Assembly: GCA_012184525.1 (NCBI GenBank)
Contig: WOFQ01000053.1
Coordinates: forward strand, 1 to 64,000
Length of the DNA stretch: 64,000 bases
Reading direction: 5' to 3'
Source of the DNA: Xenoacremonium recifei
Lineage: Eukaryota > Ascomycota > Sordariomycetes > Hypocreales > Nectriaceae
Part shown: positions 10,189-20,828 of the stretch, piece after piece
How positions within the stretch are numbered: the first letter of the stretch is position 1
How the letters are laid out: each line of letters opens with the position of its first letter
The notes under the pieces: model-generated
The model's database searches: none
The model's input: only the letters and a program-made list of their open reading frames with translations
Told to the model about the DNA's origin: nothing
Made by a program: the position numbers and the translations under genes

Positions 10189-13100
10189 CTATCTTATCAT
10201 GGCCTTTATTCTCCATCTTCTCTCTGGACTAATGGAATCCAATTCAATACCCTCTTCAGTCTCTCTCACCTGTGGCTTCCGCACATCCATCTCGGTTCCC
10301 GTTTGCCCTTCGGCCTCTCTTGCCGCTGGCGCAATCCCATCCAACTCCTTGCGCCAGTCTTCTAAACTGCGCGGAGCTTCTTCTCTGAGTTCATCTTCCA
10401 GAAGTATGCATCCCCTTTCGTCCAAAGTATGAAGCTCCTCTAGTAACTCCAAAGCCTCCTGAAGCCGTCCGCGTTTCCTCCTTAGTTTTGCTAAATTGTA
10501 CATTGAGTTACCCGACAAGGCAGACGGGCTATCAAAGGCCCTACTTTCCTTGACTACATGCATCAACAACTCCTCCGACTGCTCGAAATCCCCACATCCC
10601 CAAAAATGCAATGCGAGTTTATAGATGGCATCCATCACCGCTGGATGCGTCGGCCCATAAAGATTCTTTTGGCTCTCTATGAATTTTTGCCGGATTTCTG
10701 TCGCCTCCTCCCACATTCCTTGCTGGAAGAGCGCCTCAGCAAGAATATACACCGCACCGCTTCTGGCAGGATCGGATTCTTCGTAGAGCTCTAGGAGTTC
10801 GCGAGCAACTTTTTCTGCTTTGTCCGGCGACTCTAAGCGGAGAAGGCATTCGGCAAGGCGAGTTTTCGACAACAGAGTTTGTCTGCCCCTCTCTCCAAAT
10901 ATTTCCGTCACGAAGGGAATGTCTGCTTCAAGTCGTTGTTGCGTATCTCGCCATCGCCCTTGGTGCTTGTAAATATCTGTAAGGAGTTGATTGAGCAGTA
11001 GCGCCATTTGACTTTTCTCGCCAAATACTCTGCTTGATGCTTGGAGACCCTCGATGGCGAGATCCTCTGCCGCTTTCAAGCTCTGCTGGCTGTAGGCCGT
11101 GTAGGTGTAGATGAATGCAAGCTGATACATTGTTGCCAAAGTTCTCTGAGCTTCGTCGCCATAATGTTTGCGTCTGATCTTCAGAGCCTGCTCTGCGAGC
11201 CGTTCTGCCTCATTGTTTTGGTACACATCGATTAAATACCATGCTACTGGATAAACCAGCTGGGCCCATATCGTTTCTTCGATTTCACCTGAAGGCACCT
11301 TGTTCAGCAAGAATCCGACGTGTGGAAGCAGCACTCGACACTTGGGCCACTCCGCGAAACCTTCCGTGGGAAAGTTTCTGCTCATCTGGTACGTGAATCT
11401 TTGTTCCCAGTCGTTTGCCTTCCCAGTCGAGGATATCCATCGTCGGATAAGGAATTGCACAAGTGGATGTATCTCACACATGGAGCCATCCGCGGCGAGG
11501 GATACAAGCGAATAGTCTTCTAGAATAGAGACTGCTTCTTGGACAGCAATTGTGTCCTCCTCAGCCCTAGGCTCAACCTCTCTTTGAGGTTCGTCTTCCA
11601 TCACGTTTCGTTGATATTTCATGAAATACCCTCGAAGCTTTTTCTTCAGTCTCCCTCCGCGATCTGCCCTCTGAGATGGCGGGCAATAGGATGCTTTCGG
11701 TGGTAGAATATGATAGCCGTTAAGGGCGAACATTGGTATGTCCTTGGGGTTGAAGAAGCTCATTAACGACAGTAGATCGGCAGCAGACGGGTTTTCATCT
11801 CTAAGTAGAGAGAAAGTTAGTTGCCAAGTCGTCACGATGGAGTTTGAGACTGCTTCATTTCGTCGAAGATCGGCCCCTTCTTGGTTCAACAGACTCTCTT
11901 TCGTCTCATCGCTTTGACGAAACTTATCGAGATATCTTTTCGTAGAGATGAACGCAGAGCGGCGGTTGATGTATGCTGCAGCTTGAGAGATGGCTAGCGG
12001 AATGTAGCCAAGTTCGAGAACAAGCTCCTCTGCCCCGTCCCGATTTTTGGTATGCTCGATTTTTCTCTCGAACAACGCTAGAGCTTGGCCAGGTTGCATT
12101 TGATAAACCTGTAAGATGTTTTTGAAGGATCCCGTCAAGCGCTCTGCACACTCCCGGTATCGTGAAGTGACTAAAATAGTGCCTCTTCTGCCTCTAGGTA
12201 GGAAAGGCATTAATAATTGATGGTCCGTTGATAGAGAGTCATACACGCTCGGACTATCCAAGCCGATATTTGGATCAAGCGCTGAGGAATTGGTTGCGTG
12301 GAACATTTTGATATCATCAGCATTGTCCAGAACCATCAGCCATTGCCTAGAATCGTCTCTTTCTAGCCATTGGCATACTAGATCAAGAATATTTGTGTTG
12401 GGCCGGTCTCGGCCGGGCAGCTCTAGTAAATCGGCGATGTGTCGGTAAGATTCTGTGAATTTGGAACGAGTGCTCGCATTAACCCAGAAAATGTTCATGT
12501 CAGGACACCGCTCCCGAGTCTCGTAAGCGAACTTAATTGCAATCTGGGATTTCCTGAGCCAGAGTCAGTACTACGTTCAGTGCTTTGAACAGGTATGAAA
12601 ACTTACCCAAACCCGCCGAAGCCAACGAGAGCCATACGGCTGACTTTTTCCTCTTGGCGGCCCCTCAACCAGTTCAGAATGTCTGGTCGGTCAATATAGT
12701 CGGGATCAGGCTCGAACTTCAGCATTAAGCAAGGCTTCTGGCTAACCCGAGGACGATCCTCTGTTGTAAGCACACGGAGATCATCCTGTAGGTCTTGAAG
12801 ACGGTTTCTGGGGAGTTGTCTTAGCTTCCGGCTGCAATAATGGTGAACATAACTTACGAATGGTCCAATTGAAGGCGAGTCTGATCGATCTGGAGATGTG
12901 TGTTGATCGCCTTCTCATGGCGCTCCAGGTGCGCGATAGTAGTGTCCACCTCGTTCTTTTGAAACGGCCATGAGAGAAAACGGCGACTCAGACGTGTCGT
13001 ATCTTGGTCGCCCTCAAGTCGGGTTTGTAATTCGGCAAGCTCTGGTCCACAAGCCCGAATCGAAGCAATCAACAGGCTCCGCGTCTCGAGAAGCTGCTGG

Positions 13101-13294
13101 GCGTTGCGTCTGCTGAGAAGGCGATGTGCGCCTTGAAGAACCCTTTCAAGGTTCTCTATCCTCGCTTGTAGACGTGAGATATCTTCGGGGGCACCCTTCA
13201 CGGATGTCGCGTAGTCATAGCAGAGTTTGGAGATGGAGCCGGCCAGCTGGATAATGCCAATCACGCTGCCGGCGACCCCCAAAGCTTCAGCCAT
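10189..13294 (-). CDS. NLR/STAND receptor: fungal N-terminal domain, NB-ARC, TPRs
   Basis: Predicted NOD-like signalling ATPase of the type used in fungal non-self recognition or incompatibility. Three exons, 12858-13294, 12607-12807 and 10189-12553, join in phase to 1000 aa. The N-terminus (about 1-145, beginning MAEALGVAGSVIGIIQLAG) matches the Helo-like/'Fungal_N' module common on fungal STAND proteins. The NB-ARC P-loop GFGGFGKS lies at about residues 208-215, split by intron 2. A Walker B-like segment WLMVLDNADD is at about 284-293, then TSRYRECAERL as sensor region and LGYIPLAISQAAAYI as the GLPL-like motif. The C-terminal part, about 640-970, contains degenerate TPR units (LAECLLRLESPDKAEKVARE and similar). 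The reading frame is intact, with both nucleotide-binding motifs present. It is divergent from the NACHT gene at 14173, sharing an 878-bp upstream region. The ligand and the downstream effector are unknown. Confidence 0.88.
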
Positions 13295-14172
13295 AACGTG
13301 CCCGAGGGAGCTGTTTAGACGGCTTGCAATGTGGAAGTAGGTTGAGATGCAGCTACTCTTTCTTCGCGCCCATCGACGACAGAAACAACATGTCAGGAAA
13401 ACAACGTGTTAGGAAAAGAGGCCTCGCAAGATGAGGAGAGGCGCATCCGCGCAGTGAGGCTGAGGCGCTGCACATTCGGAGCGGTTATTGGCGTCACCTG
13501 ATAGGCTTGTTGATTGTCCCTTGCTTTCAACTGGCAAGGTCTTGTTCAGAGCGTTGAATTCTAGGCAGACTGAGGGCACCGCCACAGCGAGCCGTGGAAA
13601 TAAACCGGTGCTGCCTGAAACAAGAAACTTACTTATACAAGTACAGAGTATGCTCATCTTCCTCCACTCTTAGGTGCCCGGTATTGCCTATGATAGCAAA
13701 ATTGTCAGCTGGAATACATTCGGCGATTACCCAGTATGGCCTGCTTGTTTCAGGCATGCTCGAGTTGACCAGGGTGCCTACAGAAATAGCTGTATGGACG
13801 TTTGGTCCCTCACCAGTCCGACAAGTCTCTCGCTCGTTGCCCTTCCTCAAAGCACCAGACAATACTTGAACGAACGAACATAATCAAGAAAGGAAGCAGG
13901 CTTTCGAAATATTTGTCTTTTGAAGCAGGCTTATCATAGGATAGGAAGAGCACTGAAGTACAGCCAGCTATTTGGTCGGCTGTTTTGATGGGACTTTGGT
14001 CTCGGAGTGGGGGAGAGAGGCCCTGTCAATATAATCCTGGCCGATCCGCCCCAAAACGACGGTACTTAAAATCGACATTCTGCTTCTTTATTTTCTTTCT
14101 GAAGTTGCCTTCATTCAAGTCTTCATGTAACTCTTCTCTCTGTCATGCCAAAGTTGAAAAGTCTCCCCTCGT
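13295..14172. other. Shared divergent promoter of two NLR genes
   Basis: 878 bp between the start codons of the two receptor genes. Small open frames on both strands (13409-13883, 13985-14263) overlap and show no family resemblance or clean splice structure, so I leave them uncalled. The arrangement allows co-regulation of the pair (inference). Confidence 0.5.
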
Positions 14173-17100
14173 ATGGCCACTCCGACTATTGATGCGATAC
14201 CCTTTGGGGCTGGGTTCGACGAAGAGATCGTCCAAGCATGGAGACAGGTTCAGGAACGGGTGATCCAGATGGCCGGCGGAGATCGCTCAAAAATCCAACA
14301 TGGCCTCGGCATCGATACCGTCTTGCGATATCTAGACGAGGCACAAGCCAAAGAGTCGAAGGACTCTGAGAAGTATGCAGCTGTGAAGAGCATCTTCAGC
14401 AGGACTCTGCAATGCATCCAGACTGTTGGAGGCATTGTCGCAGATGGAGCATCATATGTAAGAATGGCCGAATACGCGTGTGAACTCATCAGCTCACAGG
14501 CCCAAAGGTATTTCAACCAGCAAACACCTGCTACAACGCCTTAACGTTTGTCATCCAGGCCTGGCAAGGCTACGAAGGCATCTTCGAGAGCCTTGCAACG
14601 TTGCTTGAGAAATGCATCGAATTCTTGGACCGCTTGAGTTACTACGCTGCCTCGGGCATGGATCCAAAGCTGACCAGGGTTGCCTGCCAACACCTGCAAT
14701 TTTTCGTGGAGATCTGTGATCGTAGCTTAAGGCTCAAGTCAAAGCGCAGCAAGCTCAAGGCCTTCATGAAGCAACTGTTCCTGAACGATGACGGAGTCCA
14801 GGATGCCCTCTCGTGCATGGAGAGGCTGGTTGACAAGGAGCGCGGTCTTGTAGCGGCTCAGACATGGAAGTCTAGCAACGAGGCGGCCGCAAACTCAAGA
14901 GATGGCCTCATTCTGACGCGGAAGCTGCACAATAATCTTGTCGACGACAAAACCCAACTAAAGCGTGAGAAGGAGTTGCAAGCATGGAAGAATGTGGTCG
15001 TGGACTCACTCGACCTCGACCGGTACATCCTGGACCCGGAAACTCCTCCGCCGTGGGAGACTGCGTGGAAAAAACGCAAATCAGCAGTTCTCCAAGGGAC
15101 TGGAGAATGGCTCATGGCCGAACACTGGTTCGAGAGATGGATAAGCTGCTCCAGTACTTCAACGCGGATTCTCGGGATACAAGGCGATGTTGGGAGGGGA
15201 AAGACAATGTTGGCCACGAACGTTGTCCTTTGGTTGCGCAAAATGACCACTGAGAAGACAGGCTCCAGAGTTGTTGTCGCGCATCACTTTTGCGAGAATG
15301 GCCCCAAAGCCTCAGCAGCAGAGACAGATCCTCTGGCTATCACTCAGAAGCTGCTGTGCCAGCTTGCTTTGGGTGATGAGTCGTTCTTGAAGTCTGTCGC
15401 TGGGATTTGCGAAAAGTCCAGATACTTCGATGGCTTTATGGATATCTGGGAACGGTTACTCCTGGACAACGAAGATCGAAAGAACCTCGACGCATCATTC
15501 TTCATTATTCTGGACGGTCTTGGTGATAATATCAAGTCCTTCATCCCGCTCTTTGAACAGTTGACGAGCAACCCCTTCCTGGACCGTGTCCGCATTTTAA
15601 TCACAGGAGATTCTGAAATGTTTAGGGACATAGACCGCGGTTCTATCGACCTTAACACTGTGGGCCTATATGTTGCAAACCGAAATGACGTGGAACTCTA
15701 CATCAACCACCGGATGGATCAGATGGAGACGCTCAGCGATTGCCGCCGGGATGGCGTATCCGAGATGAGGTCCAATGTGATAGAGAAGCTTCACATATTC
15801 ACGGATGACGACTTCTATAAGATCGACTATGTGCTGGATGATATAGCCAAGATGGAGGAAGTCGATGAAATAAACGAGCGTCTCGACGCTGCGGGAACAC
15901 CACGACTTGACCAGCTCGAAGCTGAGATCAAGAAACTGAACGAGGCGCGGGCGCCAAAAGAAATCGCCGAAATAAACGAGATCATTTTATGGATGATGAA
16001 GGGACCACAGAAGCTCTCTGTTGAGGTTATGGAAGCTGCATTGTCCCTGAGGAGCAACCCCGACGCTGCCGGAAACCACATATCATTGATGTCTTTGGCG
16101 TCTAAGATCAAGACCAAGTACACTCTTTTCACCATTAAAGACGACACCATCCGGTACAGAATTGACGGAAGTGAATTGCACATTCCCGATAAGAAGCGAA
16201 ACCCTGACGACCAGGGCTCTTTCGAGCCGAGCTTGATCCAACCAGTGGAAGTGAATATCATTAGGCACTATCTGTCGACTGTCTGTCCCAAGGACCTCTA
16301 CGACAAATTTGGCTTTGATAAATTTTTCGAAGAGAAAATGGTGCGTAAGGGGAGTTACATCTGTTTTGACGGGGACAACGTCCACATCACCCTGGCTTTG
16401 CGGTGCTTGACGTGTCTCATCGAGCCACGATCGGGGAATCGAGACCTTGTACTCGGATATGCGCGAGAGGACCTGTTTTTTCACTTGAACCATACCGACT
16501 TGGCACTGGCGGACCGTGACTTGAAAGCTGAAGTCGGAGTCATGCTAGTCCGGCTTTTTACAGAGGATTATGCCGTCAACTCTTGGTTCTCATTGCGCTG
16601 CTTTGGTAACTTCACGTCACCGACTTACCTTTACTCGCTTAACAGTTGGAGGCTGTGCCTTTTTTCGAGCGAGGCAGTTGACGTCATGAAGATCTGGTTC
16701 AAGGACTCTGCAGTCATCGAAAGAGTCAGGGACCATCCCTTGGTTCAAGAACTTAACGATCCCGAGTCGGACCCGTTCCAAGTTCTCCTCGGCTTTACTG
16801 CCGCAAGCCTCGCGAAAGACATTTTCAGAGGACAGGTAACCCCATACCTATATCTTCAAGGCTTCCTATTTATCCTAGGAGCGATTCAGAGGGTAGGTTG
16901 AGCGAACTGGCCTCGAATTTCATTAGGTCGCTGACGATACACAGGATGCGGACCTCTACGGTGTAACCCCTGAAATGGTGGAACATGTCGAGAGCTGGTG
17001 CCAGAAGACTCTTGGTGTCGTGGAGAAGGACGCCTACTGGGAGGCTCGAGCTGCAGCTGTCCTCTTGCAATTGTTTGAAAGGAACTGCCAAGAAATCCCC

Positions 17101-18543
17101 AAATCAGCGATTGAGGAGCGTGCAAGAAAGGCACTTGCATTAGACCCAAACCAGCATGAAGCATCCCACATACTCTCTCAGACCACAGAGTCAACGGAGG
17201 AAGCTATTGACATCCTAGAAGCCGATATTGCGCCCCTCATGTGCGATCAAGCATGGCAGCAGGATAGGCACAACAAAAACCTTCTCGTCAAGATGATCAT
17301 AAGGCTCGGAGATGCATATTGGAAAGAACACATGAATGAGAAGGCAATCGCAACCTATGCCAAGGTCTTGGAAGTCTCACAGGAGACCGAGATCGTCGAA
17401 GATCTGATCTTTGAGGTTTTCCAGGGCTATGAAGAGGACGAGGAGTGGGACGCCATGATGGGAATCGTCGAGCAGCTGGTCGAGAAGACGCCAGAGGCAC
17501 TCGAACCGAGAGAGATGTTCCTTTACCGAGTCACTAGTTACTCGTGGCCCTCCAACAAGGCGAACTTGTCACGGGCCGCTCGAGAGACTGGAAAATTCGA
17601 TCTTTGCGTGAAGATGTATGAGAAGGCTATCGCCATCTGCACTGATCCGGAAGAGCTGCATGAAGTCGAGTATCAATATGGCAACTTCCTGGCGGAATTC
17701 CCGGGCCATGAAACAGAAGCAATTGCAGCATGGGAGTCCGCACTCGAGCGTCTTCCCAAAGACGGTCGCGACTATTATAACACGAAAATTGGATATTTGA
17801 TCATTCAGAAGTATCAGGCCCTTATCGCACAGAGGGGCAACAACACTGGGCTGCCAAAGGTCCAAGTCTACCATGCGCAAGCCAGGAAATGGTGCGACTT
17901 CCTTTATGATGTTTCGGGGAGAGATACCGAGTCTCGTCGGCTAATTGCCAAATACTTCCTCTCTACGGACGACGAGCTCCGAGCCAAAGACATCGTCAGA
18001 GACTTCGTTATCACCGCCCTGGAGATGCTCTCGGACGACATCGCGCACAATGACTGGTTCGCATTTGATGACCTGCTCTTTGTTTTCTGCGTATTTGACG
18101 ACATGGAAAACGTCGGCGTCGTCATGGAACTGAAAACTTGGAACCGGCGCGCCAATTCGGCTGAATATGATCTCGACTTTCCAGAAGAGGTCGACGAATC
18201 TGTGTCATGGAGGCCTTCAATGGCCATTACCACTTGTCATGGGGAGTGTGGACGCGAATTCCAGGTGGCCAGCGAGTTCTGGATGTGCGTGACGGAAAAC
18301 GGCCAAGTGATCTTCTGCCCGGATTGCCGCCAGAAGTTGGAGAATAAGACTGATCCTGGAATTTGGTGTGATCCAGACCATTTTCTTTTTTATTTTGGTA
18401 AGAGGGATGATGAGAGGCTGGATGCGGTTCCTGAGGGATCTGTCCTCCTGAGAGATAGATTGATGACCTTTGAGGAATGGAAGGCGGAGATTCGGGCGAA
18501 GTACATCGATTATCGCGCTGCAGAGGATGGTGATCATGACTGA
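14173..18543 (+). CDS. NLR/STAND receptor: Goodbye-like, NACHT, TPR, Cys-rich tail
   Basis: Second NOD-like receptor. Exons 14173-14457, 14508-16892 and 16945-18543 join in phase to 1422 aa. The N-terminus (about 1-140, with GGIVADGASYVFQPANTCYN across the first junction) resembles the fungal 'Goodbye' STAND N-terminal domain. The NACHT P-loop GDVGRGKT is at about 321-328, preceded by ILGIQ, and the Walker B-like FFIILDGLGD is at about 425-434. A coiled stretch lies near 550-600. The C-terminal third has helical TPR-like repeats, then a cysteine-rich motif (CHGEC at about 1321-1325, a single Cys, then CPDC near 1350) resembling a ZZ-like zinc-binding tail. Intron 1 requires an unusual AAG acceptor at 14507: the nearer CAG at 14499 would break the frame and reach a stop at 14542. 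It is intact apart from that uncertainty and divergent from the NB-ARC gene. Confidence 0.82.
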
Positions 18544-18627
18544 AGTTCGAATAAGTGTCTGAGTTTGTAGTCATGAAGCGTTTGATACCCGTTGCAATGT
18601 CTTGCGAACAGGTTGCCAGGGCTGGAC
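18544..18627. other. 3' flank of the NACHT gene
   Basis: Short downstream flank between the NACHT-gene stop codon and the first copy of the AT-rich repeat. Nothing else is seen. Confidence 0.4.
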
Positions 18628-18798
18628 GGCTTTGCGTGCTGGACTTTCGATTGTTGGTGAGCCTTTGTGTTCTTGGCATGATAACAAAATAAGGGTTTAA
18701 CTATCAGAGGTCAGTATCAGATCAAAGAGATTAGGGTCAGATCAGGGATTCAGATTTAAATTAGGGATTAGGTTATAAATAGGACTTATTTAGGATAT
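18628..18798 (+). repeat. AT-rich dispersed repeat, copy A
   Basis: Starts at ggctttgcg and runs through cttggcatgataacaaaata, cagtatcagatcaaagagat and taggttataaataggactta to 18798. The same ordered blocks recur at 19849-20057 (copy B), and the first blocks recur at 20191-20280 (copy C). Copies differ mostly by transitions and small indels. Orientation is the same in all three. No coding potential and no terminal repeats are evident; it could be a solo-LTR or MITE remnant. Confidence 0.8.
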
Positions 18799-18921
18799 AA
18801 TTAAAGGGAAATAATAAGATATAACTAGTTATATTATAATATTTTTATATCTTCTTTTTACTCAGGGTGCTGGCTGCTCGGAAGGGAGTGCTTTTTAGTC
18901 GGGCCCCAAAATAAACTGTTA

Positions 18922-19433
18922 TTGAAAGCGTCGAAATCCAGTACCGCGGCGACAGATCCTCTGGCTATCACTCAGAACCTTGTTTGCCTGGGCATAACGG
19001 CCTCACTTGGCTACTGGGTTCTCGAGGAGCGACTGGTAAATTACGCGATCCATACTCACAGTGAGTCTATTCTTCCTACGATACTCCTTTCAATTGTCAT
19101 TGTTTTTCTCTAACTTGGACAGAAATCGAAGCTGTTAAGCCGTTTCGCATCCCGCTTGAGTCCTCCAGACTCCTGTTACGAGTCGTTATGGCCCTTACAC
19201 CGGTGCCCAGTCTCGCTTCCATGGGACACAATTCGCAAATTCCTGATATCATAACGATTGCTTTTGCGTCTATTCTCCTGATTCTCGCATGTGCGAAGTC
19301 ATTCAAAATCCGATTCGAGTACTGGCGTCAACTCAATGAAGCGCCAATCGACCGTCCACCATCGTATGAAGAGTGCGACAAGCGGCTTGGGACAACATGG
19401 ATTACGGCAGAGGTAGAGAACGAGACACCATAA
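18922..19433 (+). pseudogene. Relic of an NLR NACHT segment joined to a short membrane-protein frame
   Basis: A frame without its own ATG reads KASKSSTAATDPLAITQNL, matching AAETDPLAITQKLL of the NACHT domain at 14173-18543. The DNA shares 27 identical bases (18951-18977 with 15323-15349). A GTGAGT donor near 19061 and a CAG acceptor at about 19122 preserve the frame into a second exon. That exon encodes a hydrophobic helix (PDIITIAFASILLILACA) and a PPSY-containing tail ending at 19433. The P-loop and Walker B regions of a NACHT ATPase are missing. I read it as a degraded NLR copy, possibly fused to or lying beside a small membrane-protein exon. A functional short gene with an unseen upstream start is the alternative. 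Confidence 0.5.
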
Positions 19434-19830
19434 GAATGAGGTCGAGGCGTGGTGAGAAATCGTAATGGACGGTCATCGCTAGCGTTTCTTCAGGGTCTAA
19501 TGTCGAGACCACCATCTAATAAAAAAGCGATTCATGTTCCCATTCATTGTAACAGGGCTACTCTCTAGGGGCCGTAACGCCACCGTAGAGGAGTCGTGAG
19601 GCCACTGATTGCCCTGTCATCCGGGGCCTCAGGGTCTGCGGTAACCGCCGCGTGGTAGAGTCATCGATTCGTGGCCACATCGCTCCTATTTAGCTACCGT
19701 ATCCTGCCCGTAGAAGCTTGGGAGGCCAAGCTTTAGTCTTGACATTAATATAAGAGACCTGTTGCACTGGGGACTGGCTGCCCTTTGGGAGACCCTCTAA
19801 CATTCATCGTCGTTGTTTCATTCCTCATAC
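19434..19830. other. Non-coding decayed DNA with a hairpin
   Basis: No gene. It contains a perfect 8-bp inverted repeat AAGCTTGG / CCAAGCTT with a 4-nt spacer at 19714-19733. It lies between the NLR relic and repeat copy B. Confidence 0.55.
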
Positions 19831-20057
19831 ATCATTCTCAGGAGAGCTGGCTTTGCGAGCTGGGCTCGTATTTTCGATTGTTAGTAGGCCTTTATGTTCT
19901 TGGCATGATAACAAAATAAGGGTTTGACTATCAAGCACTGAGGTCAGTATCAGATCAAAGGATTAGGGTCAGTATCAGATCAAAGAGATTAGGATCAGAT
20001 TAGGGATTCAGATTTAAATTAGGGATTTAGGTTATAAATAGGACTTATTTAGGATAT
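19831..20057 (+). repeat. AT-rich dispersed repeat, copy B
   Basis: Longest copy. The leading block atcattctcaggagagctgg (19831-19850) is shared with copy C, and the following blocks to 20057 are shared with copy A. It contains an internal duplication of cagtatcagatcaaag that A lacks. Differences from A and C are enriched in transitions (for example g/a within aagggttt[g/a]actatca). Confidence 0.8.
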
Positions 20058-20126
20058 GTCTATTATTTTTAATATAAATCCGACAGCAGTCCTATTATTT
20101 TAAGTCTCCTCAGTATTAAGATAACA

Positions 20127-20190
20127 CTAGATTTAGTCGAAATATTTACCCAGATCCTTATTTACCTGGGTATAATGGCCTTACTTAGCT
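20127..20190 (+). repeat. Mutated fragment related to the NLR relic
   Basis: The segment around 20151-20190 aligns with 18979-19015 of the relic. Across about 33 bases every clear difference is C-to-T or G-to-A (for example tgggcataacggcc becomes tgggtataatggcc). This strand-symmetric transition pattern is what RIP leaves in duplicated fungal DNA. An expected deletion of the actcagaa block separates it from the preceding cagatcc. Confidence 0.6.
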
Positions 20191-20280
20191 ATCATTCTCA
20201 GGAGAGCTGGCTTTGCGAGCTGGACTCGTATTTTCGATTGTTAGGCCTTTGTGTTCTTGGCATGACAACAAAATAGGGAA
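20191..20280 (+). repeat. AT-rich dispersed repeat, copy C (truncated)
   Basis: Shares atcattctcaggagagctgg, ggctttgcgagctgg and cttggcatgacaacaaaata with copy B, then diverges. It lacks the cagtatcagatcaaag and ggttataaataggac blocks. Confidence 0.75.
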
Positions 20281-20828
20281 ACTTGTAGCACTAGTCTCAT
20301 GGCCCTTAATGTCCGTCGACCGAGACGCTTCTTGAAAGCGTCGCAATCCAGTGCCGCGGCTATGGCCTGACTTGAATACGAGGCAACCTAAGAGGTGATC
20401 AACACACCACTAAGCAACTCGGCGCCCGGCATGCTGATACTGAAGATATCGACGTCTGGTAGGCTAGAATACGCAGGGAAACTGCCCACATCGACTCATC
20501 AGCTCACATTTCATTGAGTGAGTGGTCTGGACACGATGAAAGCTTCATTGTTTGGAAAGCCGGCTCGGACTAGGAATGGAGGGGTATCGGACTTGACTCG
20601 GAAAAGATCTTCCATTGTATAGACTGGGTATCGTTTTATGTGTGGACTTTTCTTACCCCAGTATCTGCATCTTTTGTTGTGTATTGGTGTAGCGGTCTTT
20701 GTGGAATCCTCAGAAGATGTAGAAGCCATGGGACATGACAACAAGTTCTTTGGTAACTGCCCAAGCGAGGTGGGAGGACATGAGGGTGCACTGTAACGAG
20801 TGTTCAGGGGTCAGTCTGGAGAGAGGCA
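20281..20828. other. Non-coding region with a second relic fragment
   Basis: At 20333-20362 the block ttgaaagcgtcg.aatccagt.ccgcggc repeats 18922-18950 of the NLR relic. Nothing else is convincing up to the WD40 gene; the minus-strand frame 20511-20744 has no family resemblance. Confidence 0.5.

Noticed and set aside
13409..13883. Small frames in the NLR intergenic region
   Set aside because: Overlap in both strands, no family resemblance, no clean splice links to either receptor gene.
18628..20057. TTAGGG-like strings in the AT-rich repeat (interstitial telomere)
   Set aside because: The strings are irregular and interspersed with attag and cagatc; they do not form tandem hexamers, so they are part of the dispersed repeat instead.
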